Source: Desulfuromonas sp. CSMB_57 | GTDB taxonomy: Bacteria; Desulfobacterota; Desulfuromonadia; Desulfuromonadales; Syntrophotaleaceae | Assembly: GCF_020194955.2 (NCBI RefSeq) | Contig: NZ_JAFCIY020000031.1 | Span: 1 to 64,000 of the forward strand | Direction: 5' to 3' | Length of the DNA: 64,000 bases | Shown here: one piece after another, positions 8,955 to 17,744 of the stretch | Layout: each line of letters starts with the position of its first letter | How positions within the stretch are numbered: position 1 is the stretch's first letter | Notes under the pieces: generated by a model | The model's input: the letters and a program-made list of their open reading frames with translations, nothing else | Told to the model about the DNA's origin: nothing | Database searches by the model: none | Translations under genes and position numbers: made by a program

Positions 8955-10028
8955 TTACTCAGCCGGACGGACGATGATCTTGATGTGCTTTTCCTTGTTG
9001 TTCACCAGCTCATCAAAACCGTTTTTCACGATTTCCTGCAGCTCGATTTTCCCGGTGATCAACGGCTCGGCCACCAACTGGCCGCTGGCCAACAGGGCGG
9101 ACACGCCCTTGAAATCATCCAGGGTATAGGCCAGGGTGCCGATAACCACCTTGTCCGTGGCGCTCAAGCTGAAGAAGTTGAAGGAGCTCGGCTCCTCGAA
9201 AATGCCGACGATGACGGCCCGACCGCAGTTGCGAATGGCGTCGATGGCCATAGGCGCGGTCAGTTTGTGGCCGATGCACTCGAAGGACACGTCGGCGCCG
9301 GATCCGCCGGTCAGTTTCTTGATCTCGGCGATGACGTCGCATTCTTTCGGGTCCAGGATCACGTCGGCACCGCACTCCTTGGCTTTGGCCTTGCGAGCGG
9401 CGGACATTTCCACCACGATGACCTTGCCGGCACCGGCTGCCTTGGCGCACATCAGGGTACCCAGGCCGATGGTTCCGGCACCGAATACCACGGCCGTTTC
9501 ACCCAGCACGCTGCCGGCCAGGCGCACGGCTTTGAAGCCGGTAGCCAGCGGTTCGATGAGGGCACCGGCTTCGGCATTGAAGCCCGGGGGCAGCACGTAG
9601 CAGATGTTGGCCGGCACGTTGACATACTTGGCGAAGGCGCCGTCGGCCATCAGGCCGGTGAAGGCGAGCTTTTCACAAACGTTGTAACGGCCCAGGCGGC
9701 ACGGCAGGCAGGTGCCGCAGTGCTGGCAGGCATCCGGAGCCACCAGGTCGCCGACCTTGATATTGGTCACGCCGGCGCCGACCTCGACAACCGTACCGGT
9801 AAATTCATGACCAAGGATGGTCTTGCCGCTGTGACCGGTGAGAGGATGGGCGGCAGTCGGAATGAAGATCGGGCCGGCCAGATATTCATGCAGATCGGAC
9901 CCACAGATACCGCACCACTCCACCTTGATCTTTACTTCACCAGGCTGAGGAAACCCGGGTACCGGAACATCTTCGACACGAATATCATTCTTGCCATGCC
10001 ATACTGCTGCTTTCATCGTTTCTGCCAT
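8955..10028 (-). CDS. bdhA: (R,R)-2,3-butanediol dehydrogenase, zinc-dependent MDR family
   Basis: The 357-residue medium-chain dehydrogenase has the catalytic zinc motif CGICGSDLHE, GHEFTGTVVEVG, the structural zinc motif CQHCGTCLPCRLGRYNVC and the NAD-binding VFGAGTIGLG. The segment between the first two motifs (YLAGPIFIP...HPLTG) is typical of butanediol dehydrogenases of this family. It oxidises (R,R)-2,3-butanediol to acetoin. The ATG at 10028 follows AAAGGGAG; a longer frame upstream overlaps the membrane protein gene and is not real. It is the second gene of the operon. Confidence 0.9.
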   Translation of the reverse strand: MAETMKAAVWHGKNDIRVEDVPVPGFPQPGEVKIKVEWCGICGSDLHEYLAGPIFIPTAAHPLTGHSGKTILGHEFTGTVVEVGAGVTNIKVGDLVAPDACQHCGTCLPCRLGRYNVCEKLAFTGLMADGAFAKYVNVPANICYVLPPGFNAEAGALIEPLATGFKAVRLAGSVLGETAVVFGAGTIGLGTLMCAKAAGAGKVIVVEMSAARKAKAKECGADVILDPKECDVIAEIKKLTGGSGADVSFECIGHKLTAPMAIDAIRNCGRAVIVGIFEEPSSFNFFSLSATDKVVIGTLAYTLDDFKGVSALLASGQLVAEPLITGKIELQEIVKNGFDELVNNKEKHIKIIVRPAE

Positions 10029-10096
10029 TGTAGTTCTCCCTTTCAGTGGACGAAGCGGTGCTCTCGCACCAGGATAATGTGGGCAACCAGGCCGGC

Positions 10097-11083
10097 CTAC
10101 TGGAACAGGGCAGCCATATTGAGAAACTCGGGCTTCATGATGATATTGACCAAAAAGGTGCAAATTCCGATGGATAAGGCCGGCGGATCGATGTGGCTGC
10201 TGCCATGGTTGTAAAATACCCGAGCCGAATATTCCTGAACGATCCCGGCAAAGATTCCGGCAATGCCGGCGGCGAGAATCGATCCGGTGTAAAGAAAGAC
10301 CCAGGCGCCGATAATAGACGGGCAATGGACAATGGGAACCTGCTGCAGCTTGCCGGTACCGAGTTGCAACGCCGTAAGAATGAAGATGGCCAGACACCAT
10401 CCAATGAGCAGGGGCGCCACGAAGGCGGCGGTACCGGAAATCTGCCCCGCAGCCGCCATCGGGTCAAGCTGTGTCTTCAGGCCATAGGCGATGGAGGCGG
10501 AAAAAATCGCCGCGCCGAAATTCATGGGGATATTGAGCCCCCAGGGAGACTGCCAACCGGCCCAGGAGATGGAATATCCTTTTGTGTTCATCAGCCCATG
10601 CTCTTTGATGGACGCGGCGTTGCCCCAAGGCATTTCCTTGAGCCAAACCAGACGAACCAGAAGGGTCATGGTAATGAGCACGAAGGCGATGCCATCGGTC
10701 TGGTTGAGAATCGGGGTCGCTGCAACCACTTGCAGCAGCAGGTGGCTGGCGACAGAGAACAGGCCACCGAACACCATGACATCCCAAGAGGTATGCAGCA
10801 ATGGGGTCAGGATATCCTTGGCGGCCCCGGAAGGATGATTTTTACGCGCCACAGCGTAAGCGGCGGCGGCCAGACCGGCGCCGAATCCGCCGACATGAGG
10901 ACCAAAGATGGGACCAAAGGCGACCTGCATCAGAACGAATTCGGTACCTCCGGCCATGATGATGGCGATGCCCAGCAAACCGATCAGGGCACAAATGATT
11001 ACCGCCCACAGCCCACCCAGAGCTACACCGATGATACCGCCACCAAAAACCATTAACAGAGTGTTCAAGCTATAAGGTTCCAT
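10097..11083 (-). CDS. Polytopic membrane protein, candidate diol/acetoin transporter
   Basis: The 328-residue protein is almost entirely hydrophobic, with about nine to ten predicted transmembrane segments and short charged loops (such as AVARKNHPSG and LKTQLDP). It has glycine-rich segments (GGGIIGVALGG, GPHVGGFGAG). I do not recognise a characterised transporter family. It is the first gene of the operon, directly ahead of butanediol dehydrogenase, so uptake of butanediol or acetoin, or proton-coupled exchange, is a reasonable guess. The ATG at 11083 follows AAGGAAG. Confidence 0.65.
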   Translation of the reverse strand: MEPYSLNTLLMVFGGGIIGVALGGLWAVIICALIGLLGIAIIMAGGTEFVLMQVAFGPIFGPHVGGFGAGLAAAAYAVARKNHPSGAAKDILTPLLHTSWDVMVFGGLFSVASHLLLQVVAATPILNQTDGIAFVLITMTLLVRLVWLKEMPWGNAASIKEHGLMNTKGYSISWAGWQSPWGLNIPMNFGAAIFSASIAYGLKTQLDPMAAAGQISGTAAFVAPLLIGWCLAIFILTALQLGTGKLQQVPIVHCPSIIGAWVFLYTGSILAAGIAGIFAGIVQEYSARVFYNHGSSHIDPPALSIGICTFLVNIIMKPEFLNMAALFQ

Positions 11084-11266
11084 GTAAAGCTTCCTTTTGC
11101 TAGACATTTACAGGAGTGATTGGGTACCAAATCTCCCAACCGCCAGGCTTCAACCCCGCACGAATAAGCAAACACATGCCAATCCAGTACATTCTTTCCA
11201 TTTCTCAGAACTCTCAACCCCCCCACGCCGTCAATTCCCTCCCCCAAAACCTCCTTTCGTGAAAAC

Positions 11267-11280
11267 CACCCAAGTGGGTG
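11267..11280. other. Palindrome CACCCAAGTGGGTG in the butanediol operon leader
   Basis: A perfect 14-base palindrome lies in the long leader. On the minus strand it is followed by TTTT, so it could be a weak attenuator, or an operator. No other copy was noticed. Confidence 0.35.
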
Positions 11281-11384
11281 AAAAATCTCTGGTCAACCGG
11301 TTAGACCCTCACCACCGCCGTACATCCTGAATGCGCCTGAGTTGAACCATGCTTGTAAAACGGCTTCGCTGCCTGGCCTATTTC

Positions 11385-11399
11385 GCAATGGATGTACCA
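11385..11399 (-). promoter_or_regulatory. Candidate sigma-54 (-24/-12) promoter of the butanediol operon
   Basis: Read on the minus strand the site is TGGTACATCCATTGC. It matches TGGCAC-N5-TTGC in all but one base, with the required 10 bases between GG and GC. It directs transcription toward the membrane protein gene and would give a leader of about 290 bases. An imperfect TGAGACA palindrome lies about 160 bases upstream, and two AcoR-type activators are encoded nearby. Confidence 0.65.
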
Positions 11400-11558
11400 A
11401 ATCTTCCGTTTCACCAAATTTTCGCCATCTACATTTTTAAACTGTTGTTTTATCTGCAGTTAGGAAAAATCCGAAAAAACGGATATCGTTTACGGTCTGG
11501 TGTTTGAGGTATACATGACGATGGGCACCTGCCCCGATATGAGGCGTGTGTTTCGTGG

Positions 11559-11574
11559 TGAGACAGATGTCGCG
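11559..11574. promoter_or_regulatory. Candidate enhancer site TGAGACA-GA-TGTCGCG
   Basis: One arm, TGAGACA, is identical to the arm of the palindrome at 2535-2550 and the spacer length is the same; the second arm matches at 5 of 7 positions. It lies between the divergent butanediol operon and the second acoR-type gene, at a typical enhancer distance from the sigma-54-like promoter. Confidence 0.45.
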
Positions 11575-11762
11575 CCTGAACAGGAGACAAAAACCAGAGA
11601 TCTATGCTATGTTACTCGCCGTGGTGTTTTTGAGCGTGCCTTGGAGTCGACCAAGGATCCAAGTACTGCAACTTGAATTGGGATTTTCTTCGATTGAAAT
11701 ATGTGCCGCCACCGCTGATTGCGGGTGAGGATTTTGGTTTCTAACTTCGACAGGAATTGTGC

Positions 11763-13778
11763 ATGAGATACTTCAAACACAGCCGGCACTGTGAAAAGAT
11801 TATCTCCCTTGTGGAAAAACCCTCTGAATCGGAAAATCTACCGGTAGCAACCGATGTTTTAAAGTCCTGGCAGCGCAGTCTTCAGCAACACGGCATCGAT
11901 CCTTCCCGCCCCAACCAGGTGCGGATTCTGACCGCCCGGGAACTGCGGGAATACAGCCAACCCATCGAGGAGTTCCTGTCCATTGCCCGGGCCGGCATCG
12001 ACAATCTGCATCGGCATGTCTGCGACTTGGGCTATTCCACCCTGCTGTGCGACGCGCAGGGCATTACCGTGGACTGGCGGGGTGAAGATCGCTTTAAAAA
12101 GGAATGGAAGCAGGCGGGTCTGTATCTGGGAGCGGTGTGGACCGAATGTCACGAAGGCACCTGCTCCGTCGGTACGGGCCTCATCGAACAGCGACCCCTG
12201 ACCATTCACCACGGTGAACATTTTCGCGCTCTGAATGCCGAACTGACCTGCAGCTCCGCGCCCATCTTCGATCCTTCAGGGCAATTGCTGGCCGTTCTGG
12301 ACGTCTCCGCCCTGCGTTCCCCCGAGTCCAAGGACAGTCAGCACCTGACCCTGCAACTGGTCATCCAGACCGCGCACATGATCGAGACGGCTTACTTTTG
12401 CAGCCATTTCCCCGAACACTACATTCTTAAACTGAATCGCTGCCGCGAGCTGGCCGAGGTGCGCAACGACTTTCTCCTCGCCCTGGATGGTGAGGGGCGG
12501 GTGCTGGCCGGTACCCGCAAGACCCTGGAGGCACTCGCGGCTTTGGCCGACGGCAGGATCATCGGTCGGGACATCGGGGAATTGTTCGACATGAACTTCG
12601 AGCGGGTTCAGAGTTCGGCGGGCCTGGTCTTCCCCCTCAGAACCCATCGCGGCGAGGGTTTCTACGCCAGCCTGCGCGCGCCGCAGGCCCTGCACCTGCC
12701 GCCGGCGCAGGCAGGAAGAATCAATTCTACGCGCCGGCCTTCTTCCGTACCCCGCGACGGCAGCCTCACTCTGGACTATCTGGCCGGAGCCGATGCAACC
12801 CTGAAAGCCAACGTGGAGCGCATGAAACGGGTGCTGGACAAAAACATCTCCATCATGCTGTTCGGGGAAACCGGGACCGGCAAGGAGGTTTTTGCCCGTG
12901 CCATCCACAACGCCAGCCGCCGCGCCGGCAAGCCCTTTGTCGCCGTCAACTGCGCCGCCATTCCCGAATCCCTCATCGAAAGCGAGTTGTTCGGATATAC
13001 GGACGGCGCCTTTACCGGCGCGCGCAGCAAAGGCATGCGCGGCAAGCTGCTGCAGGCCGACGGCGGCACCCTTTTTCTGGACGAAATCGGCGACATGCCG
13101 GCCAGCCTCCAACCGCGCCTGCTGCGGGTGCTGGCGGAAAAAGAGGTCATCCCCCTGGGCGGCGACCGGGCCATCCCGGTGGACATCCAGGTGATCTGCG
13201 CCACCCACCGGAACATCCGCCAACTGGTGGCAAGCGGCGCCTTCCGCGAAGACCTGTTTTACCGCTTGAACGGCATCGCCTTCGAGCTGCCGCCCCTGCG
13301 GAACAGAAGCGATCTGGCCCGTCTCATCCATTCGGCCCTGGCCCTGGAAGTCGAGGCGGAAACGGCCTCCGTCGGCATCGGCCCGGAGGCCATGGCGCTG
13401 CTGACCGCCTTTGACTGGCCCGGCAATATTCGCCAGCTGCGCAATGCCCTGCGTTATGCCCTGGCGGTCTGCGACGGCCAGAGCATCGGCATACATGACC
13501 TTCCCGAGGAAATTTCCGCAGTTCTCCACCTGCAAACCGTGCCGCCGCCCCCCGCTATCGCTCCGGCGCCGCAGACCGCAAGCCCGGCCGCACCGGTACT
13601 GCCCGCCCCCGCTGATGACCTCAACCATCTTGAACGGGCCGAGCGGGAAGCCATCGTGCAGGCCTTGATCCAACATAAATGGCAGGTCAGCAGGGCGGCC
13701 CGCACTGTGGGTATCAGTCGGGCCACCATTTATCGCAAGATGGAGCGCTATCGCATCACTGCGCCCAACAAGATCTGA
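11763..13778 (+). CDS. acoR: AcoR-type sigma-54-dependent transcriptional activator (copy 2)
   Basis: The 671-residue paralogue of the activator at 2615-4633 has the same order of domains: GAF-like sensor (CHEGTCSVGTG), linker, AAA+ with GETGTGKE and intact GAFTGA, and a Fis-type helix-turn-helix (ISRATIYRKM). A Pro/Ala-rich linker precedes the last domain. The ATG at 11763 was chosen over a TTG two codons upstream because AGGA sits seven bases before it. It is divergent from the butanediol operon, the usual position of a dedicated activator. The two sensor domains are very similar, so ligands may overlap. Confidence 0.9.
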   Translation: MRYFKHSRHCEKIISLVEKPSESENLPVATDVLKSWQRSLQQHGIDPSRPNQVRILTARELREYSQPIEEFLSIARAGIDNLHRHVCDLGYSTLLCDAQGITVDWRGEDRFKKEWKQAGLYLGAVWTECHEGTCSVGTGLIEQRPLTIHHGEHFRALNAELTCSSAPIFDPSGQLLAVLDVSALRSPESKDSQHLTLQLVIQTAHMIETAYFCSHFPEHYILKLNRCRELAEVRNDFLLALDGEGRVLAGTRKTLEALAALADGRIIGRDIGELFDMNFERVQSSAGLVFPLRTHRGEGFYASLRAPQALHLPPAQAGRINSTRRPSSVPRDGSLTLDYLAGADATLKANVERMKRVLDKNISIMLFGETGTGKEVFARAIHNASRRAGKPFVAVNCAAIPESLIESELFGYTDGAFTGARSKGMRGKLLQADGGTLFLDEIGDMPASLQPRLLRVLAEKEVIPLGGDRAIPVDIQVICATHRNIRQLVASGAFREDLFYRLNGIAFELPPLRNRSDLARLIHSALALEVEAETASVGIGPEAMALLTAFDWPGNIRQLRNALRYALAVCDGQSIGIHDLPEEISAVLHLQTVPPPPAIAPAPQTASPAAPVLPAPADDLNHLERAEREAIVQALIQHKWQVSRAARTVGISRATIYRKMERYRITAPNKI

Positions 13779-13800
13779 AGCCGAGGCCCGGCCTGTTCGA

Positions 13801-16155
13801 TCATTTTTGCGGCGGCGAACCGTGTTCTGCGAGCCGCTGCACTTCGCCTGGTTGCAGGTGGTCACGGAGAAAACGCGCCGCGGCCGCTTCGTCCAAGGGT
13901 TTGGAAAAAAGGTAGCCCTGGGCGCCGTCACAACCCAACTCCCGCAGAATGGCCAATTGCCTTTCCGTTTCGATCCCTTCGGCCACCACCTTCATGCCGA
14001 GGCTGTGAGCCAGGACAATGATGGTCTGGGCAATGGCCACATCGCCTTGGTCCAGGTTGGCGATAAAGGAGCGGTCGATTTTCAGCTCATCGAATGGCAT
14101 GCGGTGCAGACGACTGAGGGAGGAGTGGCCGGTGCCGAAGTCGTCCAGGGACAAACGCACGCCGAGGTCCTTCAACCCGTGCAGTTGCTGGACAAATTCC
14201 TCCTCCGGCAGGCTCAGGGCGCTTTCCGTGACTTCGAGAAAAAGGTTGGCGCCGGCCAGGGAGTTGCGCCGCAGGACATCCCTGACCAACGGTCCCAAGT
14301 GACGTGGATTCAATTCCGTGCAGGACAGATTGACGGACATGGAAAGGGCCCTCGGCGGATTCAACTCCTCCCGCCATTGCATCAGGCAGCGACACGCTTC
14401 CTCCAGCATCCAGCCATCGACGGCATGGATCAATCCGGCACCTTCGGCAACCGCGATGAACTGATCCGGAGTCAGCAAGCCCCGAGTCGGATGAGCCCAG
14501 CGGACCAGTGCCTCAAAGCCCCGGATACCACCGGAAGGCAGGTCGAAACAGGGTTGAAAATAAGCCCGCAGTTCACCCCGCTCCAGGCCCTGTCGCAGTT
14601 CGTTTTCGATCTCCAGGCGATAAACCACCTCGTCATGCATGCCCGCATCGAACAGCATGCAGCAATTGCGCCCCTGTTGTTTAGCACGATACATGGCCGT
14701 ATCGGCCTCGCGCAGCAACTGCACGGCGGTGGTGGTGCCGCCAACATCAAGGGCCACGCCAAGGCTGGCGGAGACGTGAAAGGTATGTACTTCCCAGGGA
14801 ATGGGTCGACACAAGGCCTCCCGAATCCGTTCGGCGCAGGCCAAGGCTTCCCCGGTATCGCCAACCGCCTCGAGGAGCACCGCAAATTCGTCGCCACCGA
14901 AGCGGGCAAGCAGGTCCGTGGAGCGCAGCACCCCGGAGATACGCCGGGTGATGGTCAGCAGAAATTCGTCCCCGACCAGGTGGCCGTAACTGTCATTGAT
15001 CTTTTTGAAATGATCGATATCGATCATCAGCAATGCCAGGCAGGCCTCGGGCGTGTTTCGGGCCCGCTCCAAAGCGGCGCCGAGATGCTGCAGGAACAGG
15101 GTCCGATTGGCAATGCCGGTGAGGGGATCATGCAAGGCGTCGTGCTGCCATTTTTCCTGGGTTTCCTGCAGGGCGTCGAGAGTTTCATTGATGGCGACGG
15201 CCAGGCGGTCCAATTCATTGTCGCCTTCCACCGGCACCCGCGCTTCGCCGGTTCCAAGGCGTCGAATGCCGTGGATAGCGCGGTCCATACGGGCCAACCG
15301 GGACAAAAACAGCCGTTCCAGAAGCCACCAGACCACTCCCATGAAGACCAGCCCGGCCAGGGCCAGAGTCAGCATGATGACACGTCGCCAAACTTGTCCC
15401 TGCTGGTAGAAGCGACGTTGTTCCAACACGCGCAGAGCCGCCACCGGACCACCGTCAGGATCCGTCAACAGGACATCACCCCAAATCCGTCCATCCCCGG
15501 ATACTTGAATCGCCATCGGTTCTTCGGCTGTCAGGCCCGAAGTCGGGTCAACCGGCAGCAGGGAAAGATGGAGTTGGACGCCCTCCTCCAAGCGTTGCAG
15601 CCGGGCCGGGGTCAGATGCCGGGCCATGACCAGAAAACCGCGACCCGGCCCCTTGCCTTCGTTGGTCAGTATTCGTGCCGCCGCCACCAGCAGGGGGTAC
15701 TGGCCCGATTGGATCATCCCTTTTCGGACCAGCCCATTTTCGGCAAATGCCAACCAAATCTCCTCTAACAGCTTTGAGGAAGGCTCCTGGATTTCGTTGT
15801 CCTCCGTCAAACCGCCGCCTGCAATCAGGTTGCCGCCCGGATCGAAGAACAGGAGGTAATCGAGGTCCAGAGTCGCGAGTGATTCGGGCACGAGATTGCT
15901 GCCATAGGAAGCCTGCCGTTGGACCATGAACTCGTAGGTGTCATCCCAGTGCGCCCAATCTTCAACGATCAACTCCATGGCACGCAGGTTCATGATCACG
16001 GCGGCCCGGGCTCGTGCCAATTCTCTTTCCATTCCGGCTATTTCCAGCGATTCGACACCCTCCAGCAGCAGAGTCGAAGAGGCCAAATAAAGCACCGCCA
16101 GCAGCACCACGAGGGTCAAGGCCACATTCAGCAGCGTGCGCCACCTCAGGCTCAT
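13801..16155 (-). CDS. Membrane CHASE4-HAMP-GGDEF-EAL cyclic-di-GMP enzyme
   Basis: The 784-residue protein has an N-terminal transmembrane helix (about 5-27), a periplasmic CHASE4-type sensor (EDWAHWDDTYEFM), a second helix near 265-285, a HAMP linker, a GGDEF domain with the intact active-site motif FGGDEF, and an EAL domain with GFEALVRW and DDFGTGHSSL. Both active sites look complete, so it could make and break cyclic-di-GMP, with one activity probably dominant. The ATG at 16155 follows AAGGAAGG. It is convergent with the second acoR-type gene. Confidence 0.9.
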   Translation of the reverse strand: MSLRWRTLLNVALTLVVLLAVLYLASSTLLLEGVESLEIAGMERELARARAAVIMNLRAMELIVEDWAHWDDTYEFMVQRQASYGSNLVPESLATLDLDYLLFFDPGGNLIAGGGLTEDNEIQEPSSKLLEEIWLAFAENGLVRKGMIQSGQYPLLVAAARILTNEGKGPGRGFLVMARHLTPARLQRLEEGVQLHLSLLPVDPTSGLTAEEPMAIQVSGDGRIWGDVLLTDPDGGPVAALRVLEQRRFYQQGQVWRRVIMLTLALAGLVFMGVVWWLLERLFLSRLARMDRAIHGIRRLGTGEARVPVEGDNELDRLAVAINETLDALQETQEKWQHDALHDPLTGIANRTLFLQHLGAALERARNTPEACLALLMIDIDHFKKINDSYGHLVGDEFLLTITRRISGVLRSTDLLARFGGDEFAVLLEAVGDTGEALACAERIREALCRPIPWEVHTFHVSASLGVALDVGGTTTAVQLLREADTAMYRAKQQGRNCCMLFDAGMHDEVVYRLEIENELRQGLERGELRAYFQPCFDLPSGGIRGFEALVRWAHPTRGLLTPDQFIAVAEGAGLIHAVDGWMLEEACRCLMQWREELNPPRALSMSVNLSCTELNPRHLGPLVRDVLRRNSLAGANLFLEVTESALSLPEEEFVQQLHGLKDLGVRLSLDDFGTGHSSLSRLHRMPFDELKIDRSFIANLDQGDVAIAQTIIVLAHSLGMKVVAEGIETERQLAILRELGCDGAQGYLFSKPLDEAAAARFLRDHLQPGEVQRLAEHGSPPQK

Positions 16156-16318
16156 GTCCTTCCTTTCCGGGGTCACTAAGGGGATTTCTGCTGCCTGGAA
16201 TCACTTGGCAACACACTTGGACATAAATGCCGACGAATTTCGTGTCAAAAAAATGCTCTTAACTCGATATTCAGATTAACCTGAAGGCGAAAAGCATTTT
16301 TCATACCATTAGCCATCG

Positions 16319-16460
16319 TTCAAGCTTGATGGTCTCGCAAAAAGTCTTCCCGAAGTTCTTTTGGTCGGGAATCCAGCCTGTAAAATCTTGAAATCATGGG
16401 TGCCCGATAGAAACACTCGGACATGACGGTGTGAATTTGCGAAGGCATCAAGCTTGAATG
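16319..16460. repeat. Inverted-repeat-bounded intergenic element
   Basis: TTCAAGCTTGATG at the left and CATCAAGCTTGAA at the right are exact inverted copies of 13 bases bounding about 115 bases with no gene. The whole 337-base gap between the GGDEF-EAL gene and the phosphatase gene otherwise shows nothing recognisable. The structure resembles a small non-autonomous element or a repeated intergenic unit; one copy only is in this window. Confidence 0.5.
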
Positions 16461-16492
16461 CGTGCAGTTTGATGGAACCAGGGAGGTGGCCG

Positions 16493-17632
16493 TCACCCCG
16501 TGCAATGCACCACCAGCACGGTCAGATCATCGGGCAGGTTGTCTTCCAGGGCCGGCAGGGCCAGCAGGCGATCCACCATCTCCTGGGCACGGCCGGCGCC
16601 GGCCAGGCAGCGGGCCAGAGCCTGGTTGTCCAGGGCCAGTTCCGGCCGGGCATCGATGAGACCGTCGCTATAGAGCACCAAAGTATCGCCCGTGGCGAAA
16701 ATGGCCGCCCCTTCCTGAAAATTTAAATCCACCGGAATGCCAAGGGGGAAGGTGCGCGGCGTGAGTTCCTCAACCAGCCCCGAGGCGCGCCGCAGAAATG
16801 CCAGACCGTGCCCGCAGTCGACGAAGGTCAGGCGTCGGGCGGCGGCATGGATCTGACCGAAAAACAGGGTGACGAAGCTTTCGGAATTTTCCAGGTCGGT
16901 CACCAGGGCCTGCTCGGCCAGGCGCAGAGCTTTTTCCGGGCGATTATGGGCCACGGAACGCAAAGCGGCGCGGGCCGTGGCCATGAGCATGGCGGCCGCC
17001 AGTCCCTTGCCCATGACATCCCCGAGGGTGAAGCCCCAGACCCCGGGGCAGACTTCCTGCCAGTCGAAAAAGTCGCCGCCGACCTGCTGGGCCGGCAGAC
17101 AGCGGGCCGCCACTTCGAAGCCGGGTATCTGTGGATAGTTCCGCGGCAGCAGCTTGCGCTGAATTTCCGCCGCGTAGCGCAGTTCCACCTGGAGTTGCAG
17201 GCGGCACCGTTCGCTTTCATGCAAGGCCGCCTCCGCCCTGCGCCGTTCTTCCCGCTCGACAGCTTCGTCCAAGGCCCGCCGCACCGCCGGTCCCAAACGG
17301 GAGAGGCGGTTTTTCAGCACGTAATCGGTGGCCCCGTTGCGCAAAGAGTCGATGGCCGTTTCTTCCCCCAGTCGCCCGGAAACGAAGATGAATGGGATGG
17401 CGGGGCAGGTGTGGCGAACGATTTCCAAGGCTGCCATGCCGTCGAATTTCGGCAGGGCAAAATCGGCCAGGATCACATCGATGCCGCCCGCGTCCAGGGC
17501 GGCGACAAAGGCTTCCCGGGTCGCCACCACGCGCAGGTCGCAGTCAAAGCCTTCGCCGATCAACGTGGACTCGACCAGTTCCGCATCCAGCGGATCATCT
17601 TCAAGGTGCAGAATACGCAGTTGTTGGGACAT
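16493..17632 (-). CDS. Response regulator with PP2C (SpoIIE/RsbU-type) phosphatase output
   Basis: The 379-residue protein joins a receiver domain (about 1-125; acidic pair EDD, phosphoacceptor Asp in ILADFALPKFDG, Lys in YVLKNRL), a coiled-coil linker and a PP2C domain (about 190-375) with metal-site motifs GGDFFDW, LGDVMGKG and SDGLIDA. Such proteins dephosphorylate anti-sigma-factor antagonists or other Ser/Thr phosphoproteins. The start at 17632 follows AGGA. It belongs to a three-gene signalling group with the receiver and histidine kinase genes upstream. Confidence 0.88.
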   Translation of the reverse strand: MSQQLRILHLEDDPLDAELVESTLIGEGFDCDLRVVATREAFVAALDAGGIDVILADFALPKFDGMAALEIVRHTCPAIPFIFVSGRLGEETAIDSLRNGATDYVLKNRLSRLGPAVRRALDEAVEREERRRAEAALHESERCRLQLQVELRYAAEIQRKLLPRNYPQIPGFEVAARCLPAQQVGGDFFDWQEVCPGVWGFTLGDVMGKGLAAAMLMATARAALRSVAHNRPEKALRLAEQALVTDLENSESFVTLFFGQIHAAARRLTFVDCGHGLAFLRRASGLVEELTPRTFPLGIPVDLNFQEGAAIFATGDTLVLYSDGLIDARPELALDNQALARCLAGAGRAQEMVDRLLALPALEDNLPDDLTVLVVHCTG

Positions 17633-17744
17633 GGCATTCCTGCCTGGCTTCACTATTCACTGAAGGATCCCGGGACCCGAGGCCCTTCTCGTCGGTTGCA
17701 GAAAAGTGTCCTTGTCGCAACGTCTTGGACAGGGCCAACCGCGC

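Noticed and set aside
11165-11182. Second sigma-54-like site TGGCATGTGTTTGC nearer the butanediol operon
   Set aside because: GG and GC are separated by nine bases, one short of the strict requirement; the site at 11385-11399 has correct spacing.
12276-13931. 551-codon frame opposite the second acoR-type gene
   Set aside because: Antisense shadow; the sense frame carries all AAA+ motifs.
13807-15768. 653-codon frame opposite the GGDEF-EAL gene
   Set aside because: Antisense shadow with no recognisable motifs.
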